Below are positions 1 through 8,018 of a DNA stretch of 13,860 bases, piece after piece. Within the stretch, counting starts at the first letter, position 1. Each line of letters begins with the position of its first letter. Source of the DNA: DASTHS01 sp035718085 (GTDB lineage Bacteria; Actinomycetota; Acidimicrobiia; Acidimicrobiales; Palsa-688); NCBI GenBank assembly GCA_035718085.1, contig DASTHS010000135.1, positions 1-13,860 on the forward strand, written 5' to 3'. Position numbers and translations under genes: made by a program. The notes beneath the pieces were generated by a model. It was not told where the DNA came from. It saw only the letters and a list, made by a program, of their open reading frames with translations, and ran no database searches.

Positions 1-2
1 GT

Positions 3-653
3 ACAACCTCGCTTCCCGTGGCTGGTTGCGCCCTCAGCCTGCTGCTCGCCCTGGCGACGGCGGGGTGCGGCGGGTCACCGCACGCCGCGCCCACGACCAC
101 CGCCACCACCCAACCGTCGACCACCACCTCGTCGGCGCCCACGAGCCCCGCCTCATCGACCACGTCGACGTCCATCGACGTGAGCGTCATCCCGCCTCAG
201 ATCACCGTGCCGTATGTGAATGCCGTGTTCGCTTCGTTGAACCACCTGTATGGGGAAGTGACCCGAAACGATATTCGAACCGAGTCGGTCCCGCCCCAAT
301 CAGTTGCGCTCCTCCGATCAGAGTTCACTGATCCGCTCTACGGCTCGGAGCTGCGGTTGGCAAGCGACGATCTAAGTATTGACCCAGCCGCGGTCCGCCG
401 ACCGCCGGGCGACCGAGTCACGGTGGTCAAGGCACTGATTCGTGCGTCTGCCAGCTGCGTCTTCGCACTTACAGCCACCGACTATAGCGACGTGTTGACC
501 AGGCCAAGCCCTGCTCCTGCGGCCGAGTACTACGAGTTAGTGCCGAAGTCGAGGGCCGATGACCCGAGCAATCTCAACCCGACAGCCTGGATGATCAAAG
601 GAAGCGTCGTTTTCCCTTCCGCACCCTACGTAGCGCCGCCCGATCCTTGTTGA
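3..653 (+). CDS. Putative secreted lipoprotein, unknown function (5' end probably outside window)
   Basis: I do not recognise the family. A GTG at 18 gives 211 residues, but the frame is open to the window edge and the visible N-terminus has a hydrophobic core without the usual positively charged start, so translation probably begins upstream of the window. The hydrophobic stretch ends in a lipobox-like TAGC with Cys17 (GTG numbering); an earlier VAGC at Cys4 is a weaker alternative. Residues about 19-52 are a Thr/Ser/Pro-rich linker typical of surface lipoproteins, followed by a folded domain of about 155 residues with no motif I know. The stop overlaps the next gene, so the two are probably co-translated. 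Base composition from about 200 to 650 is less GC-rich than its neighbours and includes a rare TTA codon at 537-539. Export is inferred from sequence; the role is unknown. Confidence 0.75.
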   Translation, partial: TTSLPVAGCALSLLLALATAGCGGSPHAAPTTTATTQPSTTTSSAPTSPASSTTSTSIDVSVIPPQITVPYVNAVFASLNHLYGEVTRNDIRTESVPPQSVALLRSEFTDPLYGSELRLASDDLSIDPAAVRRPPGDRVTVVKALIRASASCVFALTATDYSDVLTRPSPAPAAEYYELVPKSRADDPSNLNPTAWMIKGSVVFPSAPYVAPPDPC

Positions 654-1483
654 GGAGAAGACTGCTGCGGGCGTGGCTCGCGACGAGCGTTTTCGCCATT
701 GTCCTGGTCGCGGGCGAGAAGGCCGCCGCTGCCGCCAGCGTCGCCTGCCTACCCTCTGGACTTACCGCGATCGACTGTGGGGGCGCCCTACAGACCGGGC
801 TGCCGACGATCGATGAGCCGTCCAGCCCCTCTCATCAGCCGGCGCTACCGGTGACGACGGTACCTACTCAGAACATTTACTCGGTGGCCGAGGTCGTCCC
901 GACGGCCGCCAATCTTTGTGTGACGTTCGTGCAGCGGACGGCGCCGGACGGGGCCGACATCCTCGCCCCGGCGGCGGAGATCGCCGCCATCAACCTCATG
1001 CTGCAGTATCCGCTGTGCCAGGGTTCGCAGGTGCCGCCGGCGATCACGGCAAACCCGCAGGCCTACGCCATCCAGTTCTGGCGGTCGATCCAGCTGCCCG
1101 TGCCCAAGCCGAGCGTGCCGCCGGGCTATGCCATCACCGGCAAGCCGGCCTACCTGGTGACCGACGGGGTCACCCACCCACCGGCCTACACCGAGGCGAC
1201 GCCGCTCGGGCAGCTGAGCGTCACGGCGACGGGCACCTACACCGTCGACTGGGGCGACGGCGCCACCGGCGGGCCGTATGCATTCGAGGGGCAGCCGTAT
1301 CCCGACGGCACCATCGCCCACACCTACGACCAGGTGGCCACCGTGCGGGTCGTGGTCAGCGAGTCGTGGACGGCCACCTGGCAGCTCGGCGCCGCCTCCG
1401 GCACCCTCGGCGGGCTGCGCACCCAGGCCGCCATCCCCGGCTTCGAGGTGCGTCAGGTGCAGGCGGTCATCACCCAGCCCTGA
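647..1483 (+). CDS. Exported protein with PKD-like domain, unknown function
   Basis: About 278 residues. The start is TTG at 647 or, equally likely, TTG at 650, whose TTGA overlaps the TGA of the preceding gene and suggests translational coupling; no ribosome binding site is seen before either. The N-terminus is a classical signal peptide: Arg3-Arg5, hydrophobic core about 10-22, then an Ala-rich stretch at 26-30 suited to signal peptidase I. The middle has several Cys (34, 44, 91, 124) that could form disulfides outside the cell, and a Pro-rich segment at about 151-159. Residues about 190-240 resemble a PKD fold: the WGDG signature at 202-205 and HTYD at 225-228, flanked by beta-strand-like alternation. 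PKD domains are usually extracellular interaction or spacer modules. With its neighbour it may form a surface pair; the function is unknown. Confidence 0.78.
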   Translation: MLRRRLLRAWLATSVFAIVLVAGEKAAAAASVACLPSGLTAIDCGGALQTGLPTIDEPSSPSHQPALPVTTVPTQNIYSVAEVVPTAANLCVTFVQRTAPDGADILAPAAEIAAINLMLQYPLCQGSQVPPAITANPQAYAIQFWRSIQLPVPKPSVPPGYAITGKPAYLVTDGVTHPPAYTEATPLGQLSVTATGTYTVDWGDGATGGPYAFEGQPYPDGTIAHTYDQVATVRVVVSESWTATWQLGAASGTLGGLRTQAAIPGFEVRQVQAVITQP

Positions 1484-1524
1484 CCCGCCACCCAACCTCC
1501 GACCCGGCCGGCGGCCAACGGCGC

Positions 1525-1566
1525 GGCCGAAGGCCGAGGGCCCGAGGCCGAGGGCCGAGGCCGGCC
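1525..1566. repeat. Low-complexity GGCCGAG-type tract
   Basis: A run of imperfect copies of a GGCCGAG/GGCCGAGG unit lies in the non-coding gap after the PKD-like gene and runs directly into the inverted repeat at 1565-1609. It has no coding signal I trust. It may be slippage-derived sequence; no function is evident. Confidence 0.55.
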
Positions 1567-1609
1567 TGTGCGGAGTTGGGACCGCATAGCTGCACCAACT
1601 CCGCACGGG
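1565..1609. terminator. Inverted repeat between convergent genes, candidate bidirectional terminator
   Basis: The left arm 1565-1579 (CCTGTGCGGAGTTGG) pairs with the right arm 1595-1609 (CCAACTCCGCACGGG): 15 base pairs with one G-T wobble, 12 of them uninterrupted Watson-Crick, around a 15-nt loop. It sits between the convergent PKD-like gene (ends 1483) and the aminotransferase gene (ends 1696), where a two-way terminator would be expected. No U-tract follows on either strand, so it is not a canonical intrinsic terminator; a U-less actinobacterial terminator, a protein-binding site or a dispersed palindromic element are all possible. Confidence 0.45.
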
Positions 1610-1695
1610 TCACGGAATGAAGCGGCGGGCCAGGCACCAGCCGCACCCGGGTGACACGCACGCACCCAGCCCGCGGTCAGGGCACGAGCAGACGC

Positions 1696-2892
1696 TCAGC
1701 CGAACAGCTTCTGCAGGCGGGTGATGCCCTCGACCATGGGCTCGTCGGCCAGGGCGTAGGTGAAGCGGCCGTAGCCGGGCGAGCCGAACGCCTCACCGGG
1801 CACGAAGGCCACCTTGGCCTCTTCGAGGACGATGTCGGCCAGCTCGAGGGTGGAGGCGGCGACGCGGCCCGAGGCGCCGATCGGCCGGCCGAGCAGGCCC
1901 TCGAGCGAGGGGTAGGCGTAGAACGCCCCCTCGGGCAGCGCGCAGCGCACGCCGGAGATCTCGTTGAGCATGCCGACGATCGTGTCCCGGCGGCGCTGGT
2001 AGGCCTCGCGCATGGCGTGGGCGGCATCGAGCGGGCCCGACACGGCGGCCAGGGCGGCGAGCTGTGACACGTTGGCCACGTTGGAGGTGGCGTGGCTTTG
2101 CAGGTTCGTCGCCGCCTTGATGACGTCGGCGGGGCCGAGCATCCAGCCCACCCGCCAGCCGGTCATGGCGTAGGTCTTGGCTACGCCGTTGACGACCACG
2201 CAGGTGTCGGCCAGCTCCGGCACGACGGCGGGCATGGAGGTGAAGCGAGCCGTCCCGTAGACCAGGTGCTCGTAGATCTCGTCGGTGACGACCCACAGGC
2301 CGCGCGCCACGGCCCAGCGGCCGATCTCCTCGACGAGCTCGGGCGGGTACACGGCGCCGGTCGGGTTGGACGGCGACACGAACAGCAGCACCTTGGTGCG
2401 CGAGGTCACCGCAGCGTCGAGCTGCTCGACGGTGACCCGGAACCCGCTGTCGATGCCGGTGGCGATCTCGACGGGCACCCCACCGGCGAGGCGGATCGCC
2501 TCGGGGTAGGTCGTCCAGTACGGCGCGGGCAGCAGCACCTCGTCGCCCGGGTCGAGCAGCGTGGCGAAGGTCTCCTCGACGGCCTGCTTGCCGCCGTTGG
2601 TGACCAGCACCTGGGCAGCGGTCACCGAGTAGCCCGAGTCACGGGCGGTCTTGGCGGCGATCGCCTCCTTCAACGACGGCAGGCCGCCCGCGGCGGTGTA
2701 CTTGTGGTTCTTCGGGTCTCGGCAGGCGGCCACGGCGGCCTCGACGATGTGCTCGGGGGTCGGGAAGTCGGGCTCCCCGGCGCCGTAGCCGATCACGTCG
2801 TCGCCGGCGGCCTTGAGGGCCTTGGCCTTGGCGTCGACGGCGAGGGTGGCTGACTCGGCGATGCTGCCGATGCGGGCTGAGATGCGGGCCAT
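1696..2892 (-). CDS. aspC: Class I pyridoxal-phosphate aminotransferase, aspartate aminotransferase type
   Basis: 398 residues, the usual length for bacterial AspC-type class I aminotransferases (subgroup I-gamma), which move amino groups between aspartate (or related amino acids) and 2-oxoglutarate in the cytoplasm. Seen: the N-terminal substrate-loop motif GAGEPDF (37-43), SNPTG (175-179), Asp204 in the TDEIY motif that contacts the PLP ring nitrogen, the Schiff-base Lys239 in AKTYAMTGWR, and the carboxylate-binding Arg376. The ATG at 2892 fits the family N-terminus; upstream sequence is only a weak GGCAGG ribosome site. It is divergent from serC with a 19-nt gap and convergent with the secreted-protein pair. 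Substrate choice between aspartate and other acceptors (aromatic or prephenate aminotransferase) cannot be settled from sequence alone, so the symbol is by best family match. Confidence 0.93.
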   Translation of the reverse strand: MARISARIGSIAESATLAVDAKAKALKAAGDDVIGYGAGEPDFPTPEHIVEAAVAACRDPKNHKYTAAGGLPSLKEAIAAKTARDSGYSVTAAQVLVTNGGKQAVEETFATLLDPGDEVLLPAPYWTTYPEAIRLAGGVPVEIATGIDSGFRVTVEQLDAAVTSRTKVLLFVSPSNPTGAVYPPELVEEIGRWAVARGLWVVTDEIYEHLVYGTARFTSMPAVVPELADTCVVVNGVAKTYAMTGWRVGWMLGPADVIKAATNLQSHATSNVANVSQLAALAAVSGPLDAAHAMREAYQRRRDTIVGMLNEISGVRCALPEGAFYAYPSLEGLLGRPIGASGRVAASTLELADIVLEEAKVAFVPGEAFGSPGYGRFTYALADEPMVEGITRLQKLFG

Positions 2893-2911
2893 CGCCTGCC
2901 ATGCTCGCGCA

Positions 2912-4036
2912 GTGCCCGCCCCGGCTCCGACCAGCCTCCGAATCCCTGCCTCCCTGCTGCCCGCCGACGGGCGCTTCGGGTGCGGCCCGTCGAAGGTCCG
3001 CCCCGAGGCGGTCGCCGCCCTGGCCCGTCACGGCACCGACCTGCTCGGCACCAGCCACCGCCAGGCGCCGGTGAAGGCCCTGGTGGCCCGGGTGCGCGCC
3101 GGCATCGCCGAGCTGTTCGGCCTGCCCGACGGGTGGGAGGTGGTGCTCGGCAACGGCGGCTCGACGCTGTTCTGGGACGTGGCCACGTTCTGCCTGCTCG
3201 ACGGCCTCAGCCAGCACTGCGTCTTCGGCGAGTTCTCCGGCAAGTTCGCCGAGGCGGCCGCCCGGGCGCCGCAGTGCGGCCCGGCCGAGGTGCGCGCCGC
3301 CGCGCCCGGCACGACCAGCGGCTTCCTCCCCGACCCCGCCGTCGACGCGTACTGCACCCCGCACAACGAGACCTCGACCGGCGCGGCGGTGACCCCCCGG
3401 CGACCCGCGGCCGAGGGCCTCGTGCTCGTCGACGCCACCAGCGCCGCGGGCGGCCTGCCCTGGGACCCGGCGCAGGCCGACGTGTACTACTTCGCCCCCC
3501 AGAAGTGCTTCGCCAGCGACGGCGGGCTGTGGATCGCCTGCTGCAGCCCCGCCGCGCTGGCCCGGGCGGCGGCGGTGGAAGGTGCCAGGTGGGTGCCCGC
3601 CTCCCTGAGCCTCTCGGCCGCCGCCGAGCGCAGCCGGGTCGACGAGACGCTCAACACGCCGGCCGTGGCCACCCTCGTGCTGCTCGTCGAGCAGCTCGAC
3701 TGGATGCTGGCCAACGGCGGGATGCCGTGGGCCGCCGCCCGCTGCGCCACCTCGGCCGCCACGCTCTACGGGTGGGCGGAGGCGTCGCCGTTCGCCACTC
3801 CCTTCGTCGCCGACCCCGCCGAGCGCTCCGCGCTGGTCGGCACCGTCGACCTCGACGCTGGCATCGACCACACCGTGGTGTGCGCGGTGCTGCGGGCCAA
3901 CGGGGTGGTCGACCTCGAGCCGTACCGGAAGCTGGGCCGCAACCAGCTGCGGGTGGGCATGTTCCCCGCCGTCGACCCCGCTGACGTGGCCGCCCTGACC
4001 GCCTGCGTCGACTGGGTCGTCGAGCGCCTGGCCTAA
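2912..4036 (+). CDS. serC: Phosphoserine aminotransferase
   Basis: Converts 3-phosphohydroxypyruvate and glutamate to phosphoserine and 2-oxoglutarate, the second step of serine synthesis (also usable in pyridoxine synthesis). The frame is open back to an ATG at 2813, but that would overlap the divergent aminotransferase gene by 80 nt; the GTG at 2912 gives 374 residues and an N-terminus leading into DGRFGCGPSKVRP, which matches the mycobacterial SerC start and length as I remember them. Class V PLP features: HNETSTG at 151-157, Asp174 in VDATSAAGG, and the PLP Lys198 in YYFAPQK. The C-terminal EPYRKLGRNQLRVGMFPAV is the actinobacterial SerC signature. No ribosome site precedes the GTG; a CATGCT 6 nt upstream could be a -10 box for a leaderless message. 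Its TAA overlaps the stop of the convergent ATPase gene. Confidence 0.95.
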   Translation: MPAPAPTSLRIPASLLPADGRFGCGPSKVRPEAVAALARHGTDLLGTSHRQAPVKALVARVRAGIAELFGLPDGWEVVLGNGGSTLFWDVATFCLLDGLSQHCVFGEFSGKFAEAAARAPQCGPAEVRAAAPGTTSGFLPDPAVDAYCTPHNETSTGAAVTPRRPAAEGLVLVDATSAAGGLPWDPAQADVYYFAPQKCFASDGGLWIACCSPAALARAAAVEGARWVPASLSLSAAAERSRVDETLNTPAVATLVLLVEQLDWMLANGGMPWAAARCATSAATLYGWAEASPFATPFVADPAERSALVGTVDLDAGIDHTVVCAVLRANGVVDLEPYRKLGRNQLRVGMFPAVDPADVAALTACVDWVVERLA

Positions 4037-4719
4037 GGGGCCACGAGGCGGGCCACGTCGGTGCCGCCGGGCGGCCCGTCGTAGACCAGCACCCCGTCGC
4101 GCAGGGCGATGCAGCGGTCGACGCGCTTGACGTACTCGAGCTGGTGGGTGGCCACGATGACCGTGGCGCCGGCGTCGGCCGCCTCGTCCATCAGCTCGAC
4201 GAAGGTGTCCTGCCCGCTCGGGTCGAGCCCGACGAACGGCTCGTCGACCAGCAGCACCCCGAACGGCCGGATCAACGCCAGCACGATCGCCGTCTTCTGC
4301 CGCAACCCCCGCGAGAAGCGGGCGGGCAGGTCGTCGGCGCGGGCGGTGAGGCCGAGGTCGTGGATGAGGGCGACCGCCTGCTCCTCCCAGCCCTCGGCCT
4401 CGTGCAGCCGGCAGGTGTACTCGACGTGCTCGAGCACCGACAGGTCGTCGTAGAGCACGGGGGCGTCGGGCAGGTAGCTCAGCGCGGCGCGGGCCTCCTG
4501 GCTGCCGGCCGGCTCGCCGAGCACCTCGACGGTGCCGGCGGTCGGCTCGAGCAGGCCGGCCGCCATGCGCATCAGCGTGGTCTTGCCGCTGCCGTTGTGG
4601 CCGACGAGCACGACCCGCTGGCCCTCGGGGATCGCCAGGTCGAGCGGTTCGAGGGCCACCAGGTCGCCGTAGCGCTTGGTGAGGCCCCGGGCGCGCAGCG
4701 CCGGAGGGTCGGTGGCCAT
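4033..4719 (-). CDS. ABC transporter ATP-binding protein (export type)
   Basis: 228 residues, a single nucleotide-binding domain. The frame is open much further upstream, but that part is a shadow of the membrane gene; the ATG at 4719 gives the normal start of an ABC-2 type ATPase (RARGLTKRYGDLVALEPL). Motifs: Walker A GHNGSGKTT (40-48), signature FSRGLRQK (135-142, the variant common in ABC-2 exporters in place of LSGGQ), Walker B VLLVDEP (155-161), D-loop GLDP, and switch His192. It sits 13 nt after the membrane-protein stop and is the last gene of the ilvB-led run; no clear ribosome site is visible, so it may depend on coupling. It should energise export, with the preceding gene as membrane partner. 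Substrate unknown; an amino acid or related metabolite is a guess from context only. Confidence 0.9.
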   Translation of the reverse strand: MATDPPALRARGLTKRYGDLVALEPLDLAIPEGQRVVLVGHNGSGKTTLMRMAAGLLEPTAGTVEVLGEPAGSQEARAALSYLPDAPVLYDDLSVLEHVEYTCRLHEAEGWEEQAVALIHDLGLTARADDLPARFSRGLRQKTAIVLALIRPFGVLLVDEPFVGLDPSGQDTFVELMDEAADAGATVIVATHQLEYVKRVDRCIALRDGVLVYDGPPGGTDVARLVAP

Positions 4720-4732
4720 CGGGAGGGTGAGC

Positions 4733-6448
4733 CTAGGGGGCGGCCCCGGGGGTGGTGGGGCGGCGGGCGGCGCCGGCCTCCTCCATCGCCGAGGTCCACC
4801 ACGCCCGCATGGCGTCGCGGTAGCGCACCCATGTGCCGGCGGCCACGGCGCCCAGCAGGGGCAGGGGGGTCGCCGTCGCCGCCGCGCTGAGGGCGGTGGC
4901 CGGCGGGGGCGGGTGGTGGGCGACCAGCAGCGGCAGCGCGGCGAGCACGGCCAGGCCGGGGGGCACGACCAGCCGGCCGATGGCCCGCACGCCCGCCCCC
5001 TCGGGCGGCAGCAGGGTGTCGAGGGCGCTCGCCGGGTCGGGGGCGCCCTGCAGCACGCTGACCGCGGCGCCGGCGACCCCGGCGGCCGCCGCGGGCAGGG
5101 CGACGACGGCGCCGACCTCGGCGGCCAGCACGACATCACCGCCGGTGGCGGCGACGACCACGACGGCGGCGGCCGCCCCGACGGCGGCGACGGCGACCAT
5201 GAGCAGCACCGACGGGGCCAGCAGCGCCAGGCACAGCACGCCGCGCTCGACGGGTGCGGCGTCGCGCCGGTCGGGGTGGTCGAGCTCCTGGGCGAGCGGT
5301 TCGACGGCGTCGAGCCCGGCGACGTAGAGGCAGGCACCGACGGCCAGCACCAGCGGCGTGGTGCCGGCCCACACGCCGACCCCGGCGGCCCCGGCGGCGG
5401 CGCCGAGCACCGCCATACGCACCAGGCGCACCAGCGGGTAGCGGGCGATCCCGCGCAGCGACCGCCGCCACGCCGCCCACCGCACCGGCCCGTTGCGGGT
5501 CGCCAGGCGCACCCACGGCTGCGACCGGGGCTGCTCCTGGGACAGCTGGCGGCGCAGGACCACCACGGTGCGCACGTCGCGGAGGGTGGCGGCGAAGCGC
5601 AGCTGCCCGACCAGGGCGCTGCGTCGTTCGGCCGCCTCGATCGACGTGCCCGCCACCGACGCCACCCCCGCCATGGCGAGGATCACCGCCACCGCCGCGC
5701 CGGCGACGCCGGTGGCGCGGAAGCGCAGCGGCCACAGGGCGACCTGACCGAGCCAGGTGGCCGGTGCCGTGGCCGTGCCGAGGGCGGCGTCGGCGCCCGA
5801 CCAGGCGAGCAGGCCGACGGCCAGGGCGCCTCCGCCGAGGCGGCCGAAGCGCCGCCCCGAGGCGACCATGGCCAGCCCCAGGCCACCGGCGACGGCGAGG
5901 GCGGCCACCGCCGCCCCGACGGCAACCCAGGCGGCCGGGTCGCCGCCGCAGCGGCGCCAGGCGAGCAGGCCGGCCACGGCCCCGGCCCCGGCCGCCACCG
6001 CGGCGGTCGAGCGGAGCTGGCGCAGCGCCGGTGAGCGCAGGGCCACGGCCCGGTCGACCGGCGAGAGCAGCACGTGGCGCACGTCGGCCGCCTCGAGGGC
6101 CAGCGGGCCGCCGCGGCCTCCGGCGCGGGCGCCGAGCGCCCACCCCGCCCCGATGACGGCGCCGACGACGCGGGAGCCGTCGGCGGCGACCCGGCCCAAC
6201 GCCCCGGCGCCCAGCCGGGTGTCGCCGACGACCCCCGAGAGCAGCCACACGGCGATGCCCGAGAGCACGAAGGTGATGTAGGCGCGATAGACGGCCTCGC
6301 CGGCGTCGAAGGCGGCCAGGCGCCGCCGGCGGCGGGCCCGGCGCAGGTCGGCGATGGCGGCGGCCGCATGGTCACCCTCACCGCCCGCGCCGGCGCCCGG
6401 CTCGTCGCTGGGCCCGGTCGTGGCCCCCGGGTCGCCGGTGCCGCCCAC
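4733..6448 (-). CDS. Polytopic membrane protein, probable permease of the adjacent ABC exporter
   Basis: About 571 residues from a GTG at 6448, 8 nt after the ilvC stop. The frame stays open upstream into ilvC, but that part is Arg/Pro-rich shadow sequence, and no better start lies before the first membrane segment. After a Gly/Asp-rich N-terminus and a very basic stretch (about 36-43) come roughly 10-12 hydrophobic segments, the first at about 57-75, dominated by Ala, Val, Gly and Leu. A basic cytoplasmic-looking segment in the middle (around VVLRRQLSQEQPRSQ, then an Arg/Trp-rich stretch) separates two membrane halves. No sequence motif identifies the family; pairing with an ATPase carrying an ABC-2-type signature makes it the likely membrane partner. 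It recalls large actinobacterial ABC-associated membrane proteins such as those listed as DUF6297, but I hold that loosely. Confidence 0.8.
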   Translation of the reverse strand: MGGTGDPGATTGPSDEPGAGAGGEGDHAAAAIADLRRARRRRRLAAFDAGEAVYRAYITFVLSGIAVWLLSGVVGDTRLGAGALGRVAADGSRVVGAVIGAGWALGARAGGRGGPLALEAADVRHVLLSPVDRAVALRSPALRQLRSTAAVAAGAGAVAGLLAWRRCGGDPAAWVAVGAAVAALAVAGGLGLAMVASGRRFGRLGGGALAVGLLAWSGADAALGTATAPATWLGQVALWPLRFRATGVAGAAVAVILAMAGVASVAGTSIEAAERRSALVGQLRFAATLRDVRTVVVLRRQLSQEQPRSQPWVRLATRNGPVRWAAWRRSLRGIARYPLVRLVRMAVLGAAAGAAGVGVWAGTTPLVLAVGACLYVAGLDAVEPLAQELDHPDRRDAAPVERGVLCLALLAPSVLLMVAVAAVGAAAAVVVVAATGGDVVLAAEVGAVVALPAAAAGVAGAAVSVLQGAPDPASALDTLLPPEGAGVRAIGRLVVPPGLAVLAALPLLVAHHPPPPATALSAAATATPLPLLGAVAAGTWVRYRDAMRAWWTSAMEEAGAARRPTTPGAAP

Positions 6449-6456
6449 CGGGGTCG

Positions 6457-7484
<1,028 letters not shown>

Positions 7485-7485
<1 letters not shown>

Positions 7486-8018
7486 CAGCTTGCTCCTTGG
7501 AGGCTCGAGAGGCGGGGGCGGGGGGCGGAACGCTCGAGGCGTGGCAGGGCCACCCGGCCGGTTCGTTGCAGGTCGGTGATCCCGTACGGTCGCAGGAGAT
7601 CTTCCAGGTCGTCCAACCGGGACGGGTGGCCGAAGGCCATGACGGTCACCGCGGCGTGGCCGACGTCTTCGATGCGGCCGTCGAAGAGGCCGACGAGCTC
7701 GACCACCTCCGAGCGGGCGGGGCCGGCTGCGGCCACGGTGGCGAGCAGCAGCTCGCGCTCGACGGCCTCGTCCGGGTCGAGCTCGGTGATCTTCACGACG
7801 TGCACCAGCTTGAAGAGCTGCTTGGTGATCTGCTCGACGGAGGTGGTCTCGATGTCGATCACGATGGTGATGCGGCTGAAGGCGGCGTCGTCGGTCGGTG
7901 CCACCGCCAGGGAGATGATGTTGTAGCCCCGGCGGGCGAAGAGCGAGCTGACCCGGGCCAGCACCCCGGAGCGGTTCTCGACCAGCACCGACAGGGTCTG
8001 GTGGCGGGGCCGGCTCAC
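7485..8018 (-). CDS. ilvN: Acetolactate synthase small (regulatory) subunit
   Basis: 177 residues. The subunit activates the catalytic subunit IlvB and confers valine feedback inhibition. The N-terminal ACT domain spans about 8-80 (TLSVLVENRSGVLARVSSLFARRGYNI is characteristic; the stretch spans 8-34), followed by the conserved C-terminal small-subunit domain to about 160 and a short Arg/Ser-rich tail. The frame is open upstream, but that part is antisense-like noise inside ilvB; the GTG at 8018 overlaps the ilvB stop as GTGA and gives the family's normal N-terminus (SRPRHQTLSVLV). The 4-nt overlap implies translational coupling and balanced subunit output. Confidence 0.96.

Noticed and set aside
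4033..5337. 434-residue frame as a fused ABC protein
   Set aside because: The N-terminal half is Pro/Arg/Ser-rich shadow of the membrane gene; the ATPase proper starts at the ATG at 4719.
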